Shown here piece after piece: positions 36,501 to 45,426 of a DNA stretch of 64,000 nt. Below the pieces are notes generated by a model that was given only the letters and a program-made list of their open reading frames with translations, was not told the DNA's origin and did no database searches. Position numbers and translations under genes: made by a program. Origin of the DNA: Chitinophaga sp. (GTDB lineage Bacteria; Bacteroidota; Bacteroidia; Chitinophagales; Chitinophagaceae); assembly GCF_019236475.1 (NCBI RefSeq), contig NZ_JAFAIX010000012.1, positions 62,001-126,000 of the forward strand, given 5' to 3'. The stretch's first letter is position 1, and every line of letters starts with the position of its first letter.

Positions 36501-39266
36501 ATGGAGTACAATTTCAGGGCAATTGAAAAGAAATGGCAGGAACAATGGGTAAATTCCCATGCCTACCGCGTAAAAAACGACAGCACTAAGCCCAAATGTT
36601 ATGTGCTGGACATGTTCCCTTATCCTTCCGGGGCGGGCCTACACGTAGGTCATCCGCTGGGATACATCTCTACGGATATATATGCACGTTATAAAAGACT
36701 AAAAGGCTATAACGTTCTTCATACCATGGGATACGATGCTTTTGGCCTTCCTGCGGAACAATATGCCCTGGAAACAGGTCAACATCCCGCTGTGACCACT
36801 GCCCATAACATCAAAACATTCCGTGAACAACTGGATAATATCGGCTTCTGCTACGATTGGTCCAGGGAAATCAACACTAGCGATCCAGCTTATTACAAAT
36901 GGACGCAATGGATTTTCCTGCAATTGTTCGATAGCTGGTATAACCGCCGTACCGAAAAAGCGGAGGCTATCAGCGAACTGGTGAAAATCTTCGAAAAAGA
37001 AGGTAATAGCCAGCATCCTTGTCCAGGCGACCGTCAGATCCAGTTCACCGCAGCACAATGGAAAGGCTATACGGAAGCAGAACAGCGTGATATCCTCATG
37101 CAATACCGCCTGGCTTTCCTGGCTTATGCAGAGGTAAACTGGTGCGCTGCCCTCGGTACCGTACTCGCCAATGACGAGGTAATTAACGGTGTCAGCGAAC
37201 GCGGCGGATACCCTGTTGTGAAAAAGAAAATGCGCCAATGGTTCCTCCGTATCACTGAATATGCTAACCGCCTCCTGGAAGGACTGGAAACAGTAGAATT
37301 CAGCGATGCTATGAAGGAGATGCAACGTAACTGGATAGGTAAGAGCCAGGGCGCAGAAATCAAATTCAACATCAAGAACTCCGACGAGCAAATCGAAGTA
37401 TATACCACCCGCCCGGATACCATTTTCGGTGTGGACTTCATGGTAATCGCCCCTGAACATGAGCTGGTAAAGAAAATCACCACTCCTGAACAGCAGGCTG
37501 CCATTGACGCCTACCTGGAGTATGTACAGAGTCGCTCTGAAAGAGAGCGTATGTCGGAGGTAAAACAAATTACCGGTTGCTTTACTGGCGCTTATGCTAT
37601 TAATCCGCTGGATGGTCGCGAAGTACCCGTTTGGATTGCTGAATATGTACTGGCTGGTTATGGCACAGGTGCTATCATGGCGGTTCCATGTGGCGATCAA
37701 CGCGATTTCAACTTTGCACGCCACTTTAACCTGCCTATCACCAATATCATCGGAGATGCTTTCACTGGTGAAGAAGCCAATCCTACCAAGGATGCTATTC
37801 TCCAGAACAGCAATTTCCTGGATGGCATTGATATGCGCAAAGGTGCTGATATGGTGATCAGCAAACTGGAAGAAATGGGCATCGGCCGCCGCCAGATCAA
37901 CTATAAAATGCGTGATGCAGGGTTTAGCCGTCAGCGTTATTGGGGTGAACCATTCCCTATTATCTATAAGGATGGTATCCCTTACGCAGTAGAGGAGAAA
38001 GACCTCCCGGTAGAACTCCCACATATAGAAAACTATAAACCAGGGCCTGAAGGGGAAGGTCCGCTGGCCAATATTACCGACTGGGTAAATATTGCTCCAG
38101 GCGTAAAACGCGAAACTAACACCATGCCTGGTTATGCTGGCAGTAGCTGGTATTTCCTCCGCTATATGGACCCGCACAATACACAAACCTTCGCCGACCG
38201 CCAGATCTCTGATTACTGGAACCAGGTGGATGTATATGTGGGTGGTACCGAACATGCCGTAGGTCACTTGCTTTATTCCCGTATGTGGACAAAAGTGCTC
38301 TATGATCTGGGCCATATCGGTTTCCATGAACCTTTCAGAAAGCTGATCAACCAAGGTATGATTCAGGGTTCTTCCCGCTTCGTTTACCGCGTGCGAGGCA
38401 CAAATGAATTCGTGTCCTATGGCCTGAAAGACCAATATGAAACAGATGCCCTGCATGTGGATGTGAACATTGTGGATGGTGTAGTACTGGATGTGGAGAA
38501 ATTCAAGGCATGGAGAAATGAATACGCAGATGCTACTTTCATCCTGGAAAATGACCAGTATATCTGTGGCCAGGAAGTAGAGAAAATGAGTAAACGTCTC
38601 TTCAATACCGTGAACCCGAACGATCTCGTAAGCAGATACGGTGCTGATACTTTCCGCATGTACGAAATGTTCCTTGGTCCGGTGGAACAGTCAAAACCAT
38701 GGGATACCAAAGGTATTGAAGGGGTACACCGCTTCCTGAAAAAGCTCTGGCGCCTATTTGCCGATGAGCAGAAAGGGCTGGTCGTGACGAGCGATAATCC
38801 TACTCCTGAAGAGCTGAAGGTATTGCACACAGCTATCAACAAAATTGATAATGCTACTAATAGCTTCTCTTTCAATACAGCGGTGAGTGCCTTCATGATC
38901 TGTGTGAACGACCTCACTACGCTGCATTGCCATAAACGCAATATCCTGGAATCTGTGCTGATCCTGCTGACGCCTTATGCGCCTCATATTGCGGAAGAGC
39001 TGTGGCAGTTGATCGGTTTCAATGAAAGCATCCTCAATGCGCCTTATCCGGTGTACAAGGAGGAATATACCAAAGAAAGCGACTTCACTTATCCAATCGC
39101 GATCAATGGTAAAACCAAAACAGAAATGAGCCTCCCGCTGGATATGGACGAAGCTGGCCTCCAGGCCGCTGTTCTGGCCAACGAGCAGGTACAGAAATAT
39201 CTGGATGGCAAACCACTGCGTAAAGTCATTATCGTTAAAGGAAGAATGATTAACCTGGTAGTTTAA
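36501..39266 (+). CDS. leuS: Leucyl-tRNA synthetase
   Basis: The track's first codon is a TTG (36435); ATG 36501 (MEYNFRAIEKKWQEQW) is the standard start, giving 921 residues. It is a class I synthetase. The HIGH-type motif is PYPSGAGLHVGHPLGY, and the KMSKS-type motif is VEKMSKRLFN. An editing (CP1) domain of about 200 residues is present, with the TTRPDTIFGV motif. Insertions around residues 140-200 (EKEGNSQHPC) are seen in Bacteroidota LeuS. It charges tRNA-Leu, including the tRNA-Leu(UAG) at 7.7 kb. The gene is followed by the composite repeat. Confidence 0.97.
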   Translation: MEYNFRAIEKKWQEQWVNSHAYRVKNDSTKPKCYVLDMFPYPSGAGLHVGHPLGYISTDIYARYKRLKGYNVLHTMGYDAFGLPAEQYALETGQHPAVTTAHNIKTFREQLDNIGFCYDWSREINTSDPAYYKWTQWIFLQLFDSWYNRRTEKAEAISELVKIFEKEGNSQHPCPGDRQIQFTAAQWKGYTEAEQRDILMQYRLAFLAYAEVNWCAALGTVLANDEVINGVSERGGYPVVKKKMRQWFLRITEYANRLLEGLETVEFSDAMKEMQRNWIGKSQGAEIKFNIKNSDEQIEVYTTRPDTIFGVDFMVIAPEHELVKKITTPEQQAAIDAYLEYVQSRSERERMSEVKQITGCFTGAYAINPLDGREVPVWIAEYVLAGYGTGAIMAVPCGDQRDFNFARHFNLPITNIIGDAFTGEEANPTKDAILQNSNFLDGIDMRKGADMVISKLEEMGIGRRQINYKMRDAGFSRQRYWGEPFPIIYKDGIPYAVEEKDLPVELPHIENYKPGPEGEGPLANITDWVNIAPGVKRETNTMPGYAGSSWYFLRYMDPHNTQTFADRQISDYWNQVDVYVGGTEHAVGHLLYSRMWTKVLYDLGHIGFHEPFRKLINQGMIQGSSRFVYRVRGTNEFVSYGLKDQYETDALHVDVNIVDGVVLDVEKFKAWRNEYADATFILENDQYICGQEVEKMSKRLFNTVNPNDLVSRYGADTFRMYEMFLGPVEQSKPWDTKGIEGVHRFLKKLWRLFADEQKGLVVTSDNPTPEELKVLHTAINKIDNATNSFSFNTAVSAFMICVNDLTTLHCHKRNILESVLILLTPYAPHIAEELWQLIGFNESILNAPYPVYKEEYTKESDFTYPIAINGKTKTEMSLPLDMDEAGLQAAVLANEQVQKYLDGKPLRKVIIVKGRMINLVV

Positions 39267-39282
39267 TAGTCATAACAAAACT

Positions 39283-39358
39283 GTCGTCCCTGCCCGCTGG
39301 GCAGGGACGACGAAAAAGTTAAAAAGGGGAAGTGACTGCAACGTCACTTCCCCTTTTT
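39283..39358 (+). repeat. Composite two-hairpin repeat after leuS
   Basis: Hairpin A (39283-39311) is a perfect 13-bp stem GTCGTCCCTGCCC/GGGCAGGGACGAC. A short spacer beginning GAAAAAG leads to hairpin B (39321-39358), a perfect 16-bp stem AAAAAGGGGAAGTGAC with its complement and TGCAAC loop, ending in five Ts. Hairpin B is the likely leuS terminator. The A-spacer-B order recurs after atpA. Confidence 0.88.
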
Positions 39359-39374
39359 GATGCAACCACTTTTC

Positions 39375-39403
39375 TTTTGCATGCAATAAAAGCAGTATAT
39401 TTA
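39375..39403 (+). promoter_or_regulatory. Promoter-like pair before M23 gene
   Basis: TTTTG (39375-39379) and TATATTTA (39396-39403, one mismatch to TAnnTTTG) with a 16-bp spacer, 11 bp before the ATG at 39414. Confidence 0.4.
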
Positions 39404-39413
39404 ATAGCCCATC

Positions 39414-40115
39414 ATGGGCGTCCCTACTATGCTGCAGGATATTTTACGCAAATACCAGGATACCTTTCAACCGGTTATCCAACTCCTGGACCCCGCAGAA
39501 CCACTGCTGGCCATGGATTTTACTCGAAATAACGCTACCCTCACTCCTGCTATTCTCCAGGATATAGACCTTTTCTGCCGATATATTGACCATACGTTGG
39601 CAGATAATGGTTACAGGTTAGGCATAGGCGGATACGGTGAACACCGTACCATTTATGCGGTGAGCTCACATTTTGACGCCGGTGAGGAACCCCGGCGTCT
39701 ACACCTTGGCATTGATGTATGGGGCATCTCCGGTACGCCTGTTTTTGCGCCCTTAAATGGCCATGTACATAGTTTCCGCTTCAATGACCACTTCGGCGAC
39801 TATGGCGCTACCATTATCCTGCAACATCAACTGGATGGTTATACCTTTTACACCTTATACGGCCACCTCAGTATTTCCAACCTTAAAGGCCTATACGAAA
39901 ATATGCCTGTCACCGCCGGCCAACAATTGGCCTGGTTCGGACAACCCGCTGAAAACGGCGGATGGCCTCCACACCTGCATTTCCAGATTATTGAAGACAT
40001 CCAAGCATTTCGGGGAGATTTTCCTGGTGTATGCCGTTTCAGCGAAAAGGAAAAATATCTCCGTAACTGCCCCGACCCAGATCTTATTATGCAATTGAAC
40101 CAGCATATACGTTAA
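39414..40115 (+). CDS. M23-type metallopeptidase lacking an export signal
   Basis: A 233-residue protein. The LytM/M23 zinc motifs are intact: HLGIDVWG (first His and Asp), the TLYGHLS segment and PPHLHFQI (HxH). M23 peptidases normally cut peptidoglycan cross-bridges in the periplasm. This protein starts MGVPTMLQDILRKYQDTFQPV with no signal peptide, lipobox or transmembrane segment, so either export is non-classical or the substrate is cytoplasmic. The alternative ATG at 39429 does not create a signal. It is monocistronic by position, 80 bp before the EEP gene. Confidence 0.85.
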   Translation: MGVPTMLQDILRKYQDTFQPVIQLLDPAEPLLAMDFTRNNATLTPAILQDIDLFCRYIDHTLADNGYRLGIGGYGEHRTIYAVSSHFDAGEEPRRLHLGIDVWGISGTPVFAPLNGHVHSFRFNDHFGDYGATIILQHQLDGYTFYTLYGHLSISNLKGLYENMPVTAGQQLAWFGQPAENGGWPPHLHFQIIEDIQAFRGDFPGVCRFSEKEKYLRNCPDPDLIMQLNQHIR

Positions 40116-40195
40116 GTACATGTAAAGTCTTACACCAACGGTGTTTCCATACCAGTTCTATTTATTATTTTGGGGGCAGCTAAATCGATTAACTA

Positions 40196-41047
40196 ATGAA
40201 AAAAGCCGTTACCCTCTTCCTGTTGTTACTAGCAGGCGTGACTACATTTGCGCAGGCGCCTTTACATGTAATGACCTTTAACATCAGGATGAATACCCCA
40301 AACGACAGCCTGAATGCATGGCCACTCAGAAAAGATAAATTGGCCTCCACTGTGCAATTCTACAATATTAACATACTGGGTGTACAAGAAGCCCTGGACG
40401 ATCAAATGCAGGATCTTCGCCAGTTATTACCAGGATACAAATCTATTGGTGTGGGTCGTGATGATGGAAAAACAAAAGGAGAATATTCCGCTATTTTCTA
40501 TGATCCATCCCGACTCCAATTACTTGATCAGCAAACATTCTGGCTGTCTGAAACGCCGGCTGTGCCTGGTAGTAAAGGTTGGGATGCCGCCATTACGCGT
40601 ATTGTTACCTGGGGAAAATTCAAGGATAAACAAACCGGTAAAGTGTTCTATCATTTCAATACTCACTTCGATCATATGGGTAAAATCGCAAGAAGAGAAA
40701 GTGCAAAGTTATTACTGCAAAAAGTACATGATATCGCAGGAAAAATACCCGCTATCGTTACCGGAGATTTCAATGCCACTCCTGATGATGAACCAATTCG
40801 TGTAGTCACTGACGTTAATAACACCTTACATCTGACAGATAGCAAGGCTATTTGTAAAACGCCACACTTCGGTCCTGTAGGCACTTTCAACGGATGGGAA
40901 GCTGGAGAAACAGAACCTGCTCCGATTGATTACATTTTCTTGAAAGGGAATTTCGAAGTACTGAAACATGCCACCATTTCAGAGACATGGGGCGGTAGAT
41001 ATGCTTCAGATCACTTTTCTGTATTTTCTGTAATTAATATCAAATAA
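40196..41047 (+). CDS. Exported endonuclease/exonuclease/phosphatase-family hydrolase
   Basis: A 283-residue protein with a signal peptide ending in TTFAQ at about residue 20. The EEP fold motifs appear in order: LHVMTFNIRMNTPND, ILGVQEALDDQM (metal-binding Glu), FNTHFDHMG, IVTGDFNATPDDEP and a final YASDHFSVFSVI (catalytic Asp-His). Family members hydrolyse phosphodiesters of nucleic acids, phospholipids or inositol phosphates; the short secreted form suggests phosphate scavenging, but the substrate is unknown. It is convergent with the lipoprotein gene. Confidence 0.88.
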   Translation: MKKAVTLFLLLLAGVTTFAQAPLHVMTFNIRMNTPNDSLNAWPLRKDKLASTVQFYNINILGVQEALDDQMQDLRQLLPGYKSIGVGRDDGKTKGEYSAIFYDPSRLQLLDQQTFWLSETPAVPGSKGWDAAITRIVTWGKFKDKQTGKVFYHFNTHFDHMGKIARRESAKLLLQKVHDIAGKIPAIVTGDFNATPDDEPIRVVTDVNNTLHLTDSKAICKTPHFGPVGTFNGWEAGETEPAPIDYIFLKGNFEVLKHATISETWGGRYASDHFSVFSVINIK

Positions 41048-41053
41048 AATAAT

Positions 41054-41105
41054 GGAGGTTGTTTCAAAGGACATTCATCATTGTCGTACCAATGAAACAA
41101 CCTCC
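41054..41105. terminator. Hairpin between EEP and lipoprotein genes
   Basis: A 13-bp stem GGAGGTTGTTTCA with its exact complement encloses a 26-nt loop between two convergent stops. U-tracts are weak. Confidence 0.6.
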
Positions 41106-41120
41106 TTGCATTATGAATTA

Positions 41121-41876
41121 TTAGTCGTGCGTATGTTCAACTGACATACTGCTTTCAACAGCTCCGGCAAGCTTGTCGTGTAAGTTGGAATTCATATCTA
41201 TATTGATCACCAGTTTTCCGGAATCGAAGGAACCGGTGAAATCTCCGATCTGCAGTTTGCTCAACGCCAAGTCCATATTCACCTGGAGTTTCCCTTTCCA
41301 TATTACGCTGCTGTCACTTACAACAACGTCTTTACCTTGGGCTTTCAGTTCAATCACTCCTGACAACTGGATATCCATAGGGATCGTTTTTCCATCCCAA
41401 GTCAAGCGACCTTTTAAAATAACAGCAGGATCTTTTTTATCTCCTTTTACTTGAGCAAATACTTTTACTTGTTGATAAGTACCCACTGGCACTTTGATAG
41501 CGCCCAATGCACCTGGTACTTTCAGCAGATCGATATATCTGTCTGTAGTGAGTTTGAAGGATACTTGATCTTTTCCTCTTTTCGCTTCAAAGCGAATTTC
41601 TTTCAATCTGGCAGCAGCGGTATCCCAGGTAATGTCGAAGCGGCCTGAGCTGGCTTTAGCCATGGACGCATCTCCTGTAACAGCGGCCAGTCTGCCCGTT
41701 GCGTCGGCGGAAAGAGCGGTAGTACTACTAACATTTTCGAATTCGTAGTTAACACTCGCCGCATTTTTTTCATCCAGTTTTGGTTGATCGGATTGTGTCA
41801 TGTCTTTGCTGCAAGCGGCGAACATCGTCGTGAAAAGGCCTGCTACAGCTAGCAAATAAAGATGTCTGGTTCTCAT
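41121..41876 (-). CDS. Putative lipoprotein, unknown function
   Basis: A 251-residue protein with a lipoprotein signal: basic MRTRHLYLL, hydrophobic core, lipobox-like FAAC with Cys22 followed by SKD. The mature part is rich in beta-strand patterns with regular alternation (GRFDITWDTAAARLKEIRFEAKRG, KVPVGTYQQVKVFAQVKG) and resembles exported carbohydrate-binding-like or DUF4382-type beta proteins; I cannot name the family. It ends in HTHD. It is convergent with the EEP gene and appears monocistronic. Confidence 0.75.
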   Translation of the reverse strand: MRTRHLYLLAVAGLFTTMFAACSKDMTQSDQPKLDEKNAASVNYEFENVSSTTALSADATGRLAAVTGDASMAKASSGRFDITWDTAAARLKEIRFEAKRGKDQVSFKLTTDRYIDLLKVPGALGAIKVPVGTYQQVKVFAQVKGDKKDPAVILKGRLTWDGKTIPMDIQLSGVIELKAQGKDVVVSDSSVIWKGKLQVNMDLALSKLQIGDFTGSFDSGKLVINIDMNSNLHDKLAGAVESSMSVEHTHD

Positions 41877-41971
41877 TTGATATGGTTTTAATAAAATCTT
41901 AAGTGGTTAACAGCAGTAAAAATAAAGAAGAAATTCGGAAAAAAAATAGCAACATAATTAATTTAAAAAGA

Positions 41972-42004
41972 AATATCCGATAACGTTAGACGTTATCGGA
42001 TATT
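41972..42004 (-). terminator. Terminator of M28 peptidase gene
   Basis: A perfect 14-bp stem AATATCCGATAACG/CGTTATCGGATATT with a 5-nt loop; on the minus strand it leads into a T-rich run. It lies 15 nt after the stop. Confidence 0.75.
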
Positions 42005-42019
42005 CATATGAAACGCAGT

Positions 42020-43339
42020 CTACTCCTGAGTTTGCTTAATTCGTGTAGGCGTATCCGTGCCATTCACAATACTCACGGAACTGGTCGCGATCGCTTGAAT
42101 AATGGCGGTAATATTAGACATATCCAGTGTACTTACTTCATCTCCTACGGTATGATAGTACTTATCTTTATCAATCTGCGTAGTAGAAATAGTATGAGCA
42201 GGCACTCCCAAACGAGCCAGGGTAGCGTTATCTGAGCGATAGAATAAATTTTGCTCCGGATAAGGATCAGGATAAAATTTAAACGTAGAACCGTTCAAGT
42301 TATTCTGCAGAATTTTTCCAAAATCAGATTTTTCATACCCTGTAATGAATGCACTGTTTCTTCCGAATTTGGATTCCTTACCAATCATTTCGATATTAAA
42401 CATCGCTACAACCTTGTTGGGATCTAACTTGCGGGAGAAATACTGGGAACCATGTCCACCACTTTCTTCACCAGTGAATGCAACGAAGATGATAGATCGT
42501 GTTGGTTTCTTTCCATTGAAATAATTGGCTAATTCAATAACTGCGGTGGTTCCGGAAGCATCATCATCCGCACCATTTGCAATAGAGTCTTTTGCGTTAG
42601 CGCTAGGTATTACACCCAGGTGATCATAGTGCGCGCTGAATACTACATACTCATTAGGTTTTGTAGTACCGCGAATCATCCCTACAATATTTACAAAAGG
42701 AGTTTCCTTGATAATTCTTTGTGCTTTTATCTCCCAATTATCTGTTGCTGCTACTGGTTCATTCTCCAGTATTACCGCCATACTGTACGGTGTTTCCAGC
42801 GGTTCCACATTATCAATATCAGCAGGGTCATTATAGAACTTTTCTGACACGCCCATTTTTACATACGACTGATATTTGCTGAGTGATGAATCCAGCCACA
42901 ATACAGTGTTCTGTTTCAGTTTACCAACACTCCGCATCATGCCGAATAATTGGGATGGGGTCTTAACATGCATCTCCCGAATAGTAGCAGTATCTTTTTT
43001 CCAGTCGATATTTCTGCCTTTACCAACGATAATCACTTCCAAATTTTTTGGGGTGCCGTTGATGGTAATAGAAGAGCTGTTTTCGATAAGCTGATATTTT
43101 TTAAATTCTTGTCGGTAAGTCGTGTTACCTTCCAGTGGCAGGAGTTTCGCTTTCCCAAACTCATCTTCAATAAATTTAGCGGCTTTTAATGCGCCTGGGG
43201 TTCCGGGTTGACGGCCCATCATGTCGTCATCGGCGAGGGTAGAAACGATGCGTTTCACTTCTTTTTCTTTGATAACCTGTGCATAGGCGCTATAACCGGA
43301 TAAAGCACAAGTAAGCAGGAGTAAGATTGATTTTTTCAT
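42020..43339 (-). CDS. Exported M28-family zinc peptidase
   Basis: The track starts at 43381, but M15 (43339) begins a proper signal peptide, MKKSILLLLTCALSGYSAYAQ, giving 439 residues. The two-zinc M28 site is visible: FSAHYDHLGV, NGADDDASGT, then FTGEESGGHGS, and a late His in GVPAHTIS. M28 aminopeptidases remove N-terminal residues from peptides. A protease-associated-like insert lies between about 130 and 190. It has no operon partner; ruvB is divergent about 120 bp away. Confidence 0.88.
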   Translation of the reverse strand: MKKSILLLLTCALSGYSAYAQVIKEKEVKRIVSTLADDDMMGRQPGTPGALKAAKFIEDEFGKAKLLPLEGNTTYRQEFKKYQLIENSSSITINGTPKNLEVIIVGKGRNIDWKKDTATIREMHVKTPSQLFGMMRSVGKLKQNTVLWLDSSLSKYQSYVKMGVSEKFYNDPADIDNVEPLETPYSMAVILENEPVAATDNWEIKAQRIIKETPFVNIVGMIRGTTKPNEYVVFSAHYDHLGVIPSANAKDSIANGADDDASGTTAVIELANYFNGKKPTRSIIFVAFTGEESGGHGSQYFSRKLDPNKVVAMFNIEMIGKESKFGRNSAFITGYEKSDFGKILQNNLNGSTFKFYPDPYPEQNLFYRSDNATLARLGVPAHTISTTQIDKDKYYHTVGDEVSTLDMSNITAIIQAIATSSVSIVNGTDTPTRIKQTQE

Positions 43340-43440
43340 GCGTAGAGCGTGTTTTCTTTGTTGGCTGAGGTTTTGCAGCAAGTGAAATTACCACTTTCCA
43401 ATTGATTCCAGTAACCCATAATTTTCCAAGCGCTTTTCAG

Positions 43441-43448
43441 TACTTTTG
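43441..43448 (+). promoter_or_regulatory. -7 element of ruvB
   Basis: TACTTTTG is an exact TAnnTTTG located 14 bp before the ruvB ATG at 43463, giving a leader of only about 9 nt. No clear -33 element. Confidence 0.5.
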
Positions 43449-43462
43449 GGTTCATCGAAGAT

Positions 43463-44491
43463 ATGTCCAATCAACATTTAAGACCAGACGAGAACAGGCT
43501 CAGTGCCGCTGAGAAAGAGTTCGAAAATAGTATTCGTCCGCGGGAGATCATTGATTTCTCGGGGCAGGATCAGATTATCGAAAACCTGAAGGTCTTCATC
43601 AAGGCAGCAAAAATGCGTGGTGAAGCCCTGGACCATGTACTATTTCACGGCCCTCCCGGCCTGGGAAAAACGACCCTTTCCCGCATCGTTGCGAATGAAA
43701 TGGGTGTAAACATCAAGGAAACTTCCGGACCAGTGATTGAAAAACCTGGGGACTTGGCGGGATTGCTCACCAACTTGGAAGAGCGGGATGTGCTTTTTAT
43801 TGATGAGATACACCGACTCAGCACCGTAGTGGAAGAGTATTTATATTCCGCTATGGAGGATTACCGTATCGATATTATGATTGATTCGGGGCCTAGTGCC
43901 AGGTCTATTCAATTGAACCTGATGCCGTTTACGCTGATAGGCGCCACTACTCGTTCTGGGCTGTTAACCGCTCCTTTATTATCTCGTTTTGGTATTAAAT
44001 CCAGGCTAGAATACTATACAGCAGGCACTTTACAGAAAATCATCTGGAGAGCAGCCGGATTATTGAATACGAAAATTACTTCTGACGCTGCCGGGGAGAT
44101 AGCCAGGCGTTCCAGGGGAACGCCTCGTATTGCAAATGGATTGCTGCGCAGGGTAAGGGATTTTGCCCAAGTAATGGGAAATGGTACTATTGATCTAGAA
44201 ATTGCGCAATTCAGTCTGAAAGCCCTGAATGTAGATGAATACGGCCTGGATGAAATGGATAATCGCATTCTGCAAGTGATCATAGAGAACTTCAAAGGTG
44301 GTCCGGTAGGTATTACCACTATTGCTACGGCTGTAGGGGAAGAAGCGGGTACGCTGGAAGAAGTATATGAGCCATTCCTTATACAAGAGGGCTTTATCAA
44401 ACGTACTCCCCGAGGAAGGGAAGTAACCGAGAAAGCATATACGCATTTAGGGAAGACACCATTCCGTACTGGTGGCAATTTACTTTTCTGA
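43463..44491 (+). CDS. ruvB: Holliday junction branch-migration helicase RuvB
   Basis: A AAA+ ATPase of 342 residues, normal RuvB length. Walker A is [15 protein letters not shown], Walker B is [11 protein letters not shown], sensor 1 is [18 protein letters not shown], and the C-terminal winged-helix domain ([21 protein letters not shown]) is present. RuvB drives branch migration with RuvA. ruvC lies 2.8 kb downstream in the same orientation, and ruvA is not in the window. The gene ends at a perfect 22-bp hairpin. Confidence 0.97.
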   Translation: MSNQHLRPDENRLSAAEKEFENSIRPREIIDFSGQDQIIENLKVFIKAAKMRGEALDHVLFHGPPGLGKTTLSRIVANEMGVNIKETSGPVIEKPGDLAGLLTNLEERDVLFIDEIHRLSTVVEEYLYSAMEDYRIDIMIDSGPSARSIQLNLMPFTLIGATTRSGLLTAPLLSRFGIKSRLEYYTAGTLQKIIWRAAGLLNTKITSDAAGEIARRSRGTPRIANGLLRRVRDFAQVMGNGTIDLEIAQFSLKALNVDEYGLDEMDNRILQVIIENFKGGPVGITTIATAVGEEAGTLEEVYEPFLIQEGFIKRTPRGREVTEKAYTHLGKTPFRTGGNLLF

Positions 44492-44511
44492 GTATAACAA
44501 CAAGAGACTAT

Positions 44512-44580
44512 ATAAAACAAAAGAAGTGACGTCTGCGACGTCACTTCTTTTGTTTTATCTTTTTCGACAGGCAGGAGAGT
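44512..44580 (-). repeat. Composite repeat variant after response regulator gene (hairpin A deleted)
   Basis: Hairpin B is a perfect 22-bp stem (44512-44558) with loop TGC and core GTGACGTC/GACGTCAC. Read on the minus strand it is preceded by CGAAAAAGATAAAA and ACTCTCCTG, the same flanks as the repeat after atpA, but the GC-rich hairpin A between them is missing, leaving CCTGT. It acts as the shared terminator of ruvB and the response regulator gene. Confidence 0.85.
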
Positions 44581-44581
44581 C

Positions 44582-45289
44582 CTACTCTTTCACTACCAGG
44601 CGGAAGCCATTTCCGTGAATATTGACAATTTCAATATTAGAATCGTCTTTCAGGTATTTGCGCAATTTGGCGATATATACGTCCATACTGCGACCATTGA
44701 AGTAAGTATCGCTGCCCCAGATCTTCTTCAGCGCTAGCTCTCTTGGGAGCAGGTCATTCTTATGTTCACAGAGCATATGCAGCAATTCATTTTCCTTCGG
44801 TGATAAAGTATGAGAATCGCCATTGCGCGTCAAAGTACGCAGCCTGGAATTGAATTCATAAGAGCCAATTTTAAACTCATGTTGTTCTTCTTCCTTGCTA
44901 TGTAGTTCCTGGTTGCGTTTGAGGATAGCTTTGATCTTCAGCAGCAACAGTTCACTATCGAATGGTTTGGAGATATAATCGTCGGCGCCCAGTTTATAAC
45001 CTTGGATGATATCTTCCTTCATGGTTTTAGCGGAGAGGAAGAACAGGGGGATATCCGGATCTACATCACGGATTTCTTCGGCCAGTTTGAAACCATCCAT
45101 ATTGGGCATCATGATGTCCAGCAGGCAGATGTCAAATTTTTCACGACGGAAGGCCGCCAGCGCCAGGATGCCGTCCCTGCAGAGCTCCACATCATAATCG
45201 TTCAGCTCCAGGTAGTTTTTCAATACCATACCCAGGTTGGTATCATCCTCTGCCAGTAATATTTTCGGTTTACGTTCTTCCATAATCAT
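44582..45289 (-). CDS. OmpR-family response regulator (orphan)
   Basis: A 235-residue protein. The receiver domain (about 5-120) has acidic pair AEDD, phospho-acceptor Asp in CLLDIMMP and Lys in SKPF. The C-terminal winged helix (about 140-235) has the NGRSMDVYIAKLRKYL recognition region and the GNGFRL wing. Two ATGs (45289, 45283) are possible starts. It resembles RprY-type regulators. No histidine kinase gene is adjacent. A second regulator of the same type, with matching NGRSMDV/LGRSMDV and SKPF segments, lies at 47989, suggesting paralogues. Confidence 0.92.
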   Translation of the reverse strand: MIMEERKPKILLAEDDTNLGMVLKNYLELNDYDVELCRDGILALAAFRREKFDICLLDIMMPNMDGFKLAEEIRDVDPDIPLFFLSAKTMKEDIIQGYKLGADDYISKPFDSELLLLKIKAILKRNQELHSKEEEQHEFKIGSYEFNSRLRTLTRNGDSHTLSPKENELLHMLCEHKNDLLPRELALKKIWGSDTYFNGRSMDVYIAKLRKYLKDDSNIEIVNIHGNGFRLVVKE

Positions 45290-45305
45290 AAAGGGTTGAT
45301 TATAA

Positions 45306-45313
45306 CAAATATA
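45306..45313 (-). promoter_or_regulatory. -7 element of orphan response regulator gene
   Basis: The minus strand reads TATATTTG, an exact TAnnTTTG, 16 bp before the first ATG at 45289. No clear -33 motif. Confidence 0.5.
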
Positions 45314-45426
45314 AAGTTTTTCTGCGGAGCGAAAGGTCGTAAAAATCCTGACGCGGAGTCCGAAAAAAATTGTTAAAACTGCGCTCAGCGCGCTGTTATA
45401 ACGCAGATATATACACGAAAGTTCTG

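Noticed and set aside
36699-38456. 585-residue antisense ORF within leuS
   Set aside because: It is fully inside the leuS coding region on the opposite strand. Its translation has no domain or motif, and leuS carries complete HIGH and KMSKS motifs in the sense frame. Long antisense frames arise from biased codon use.
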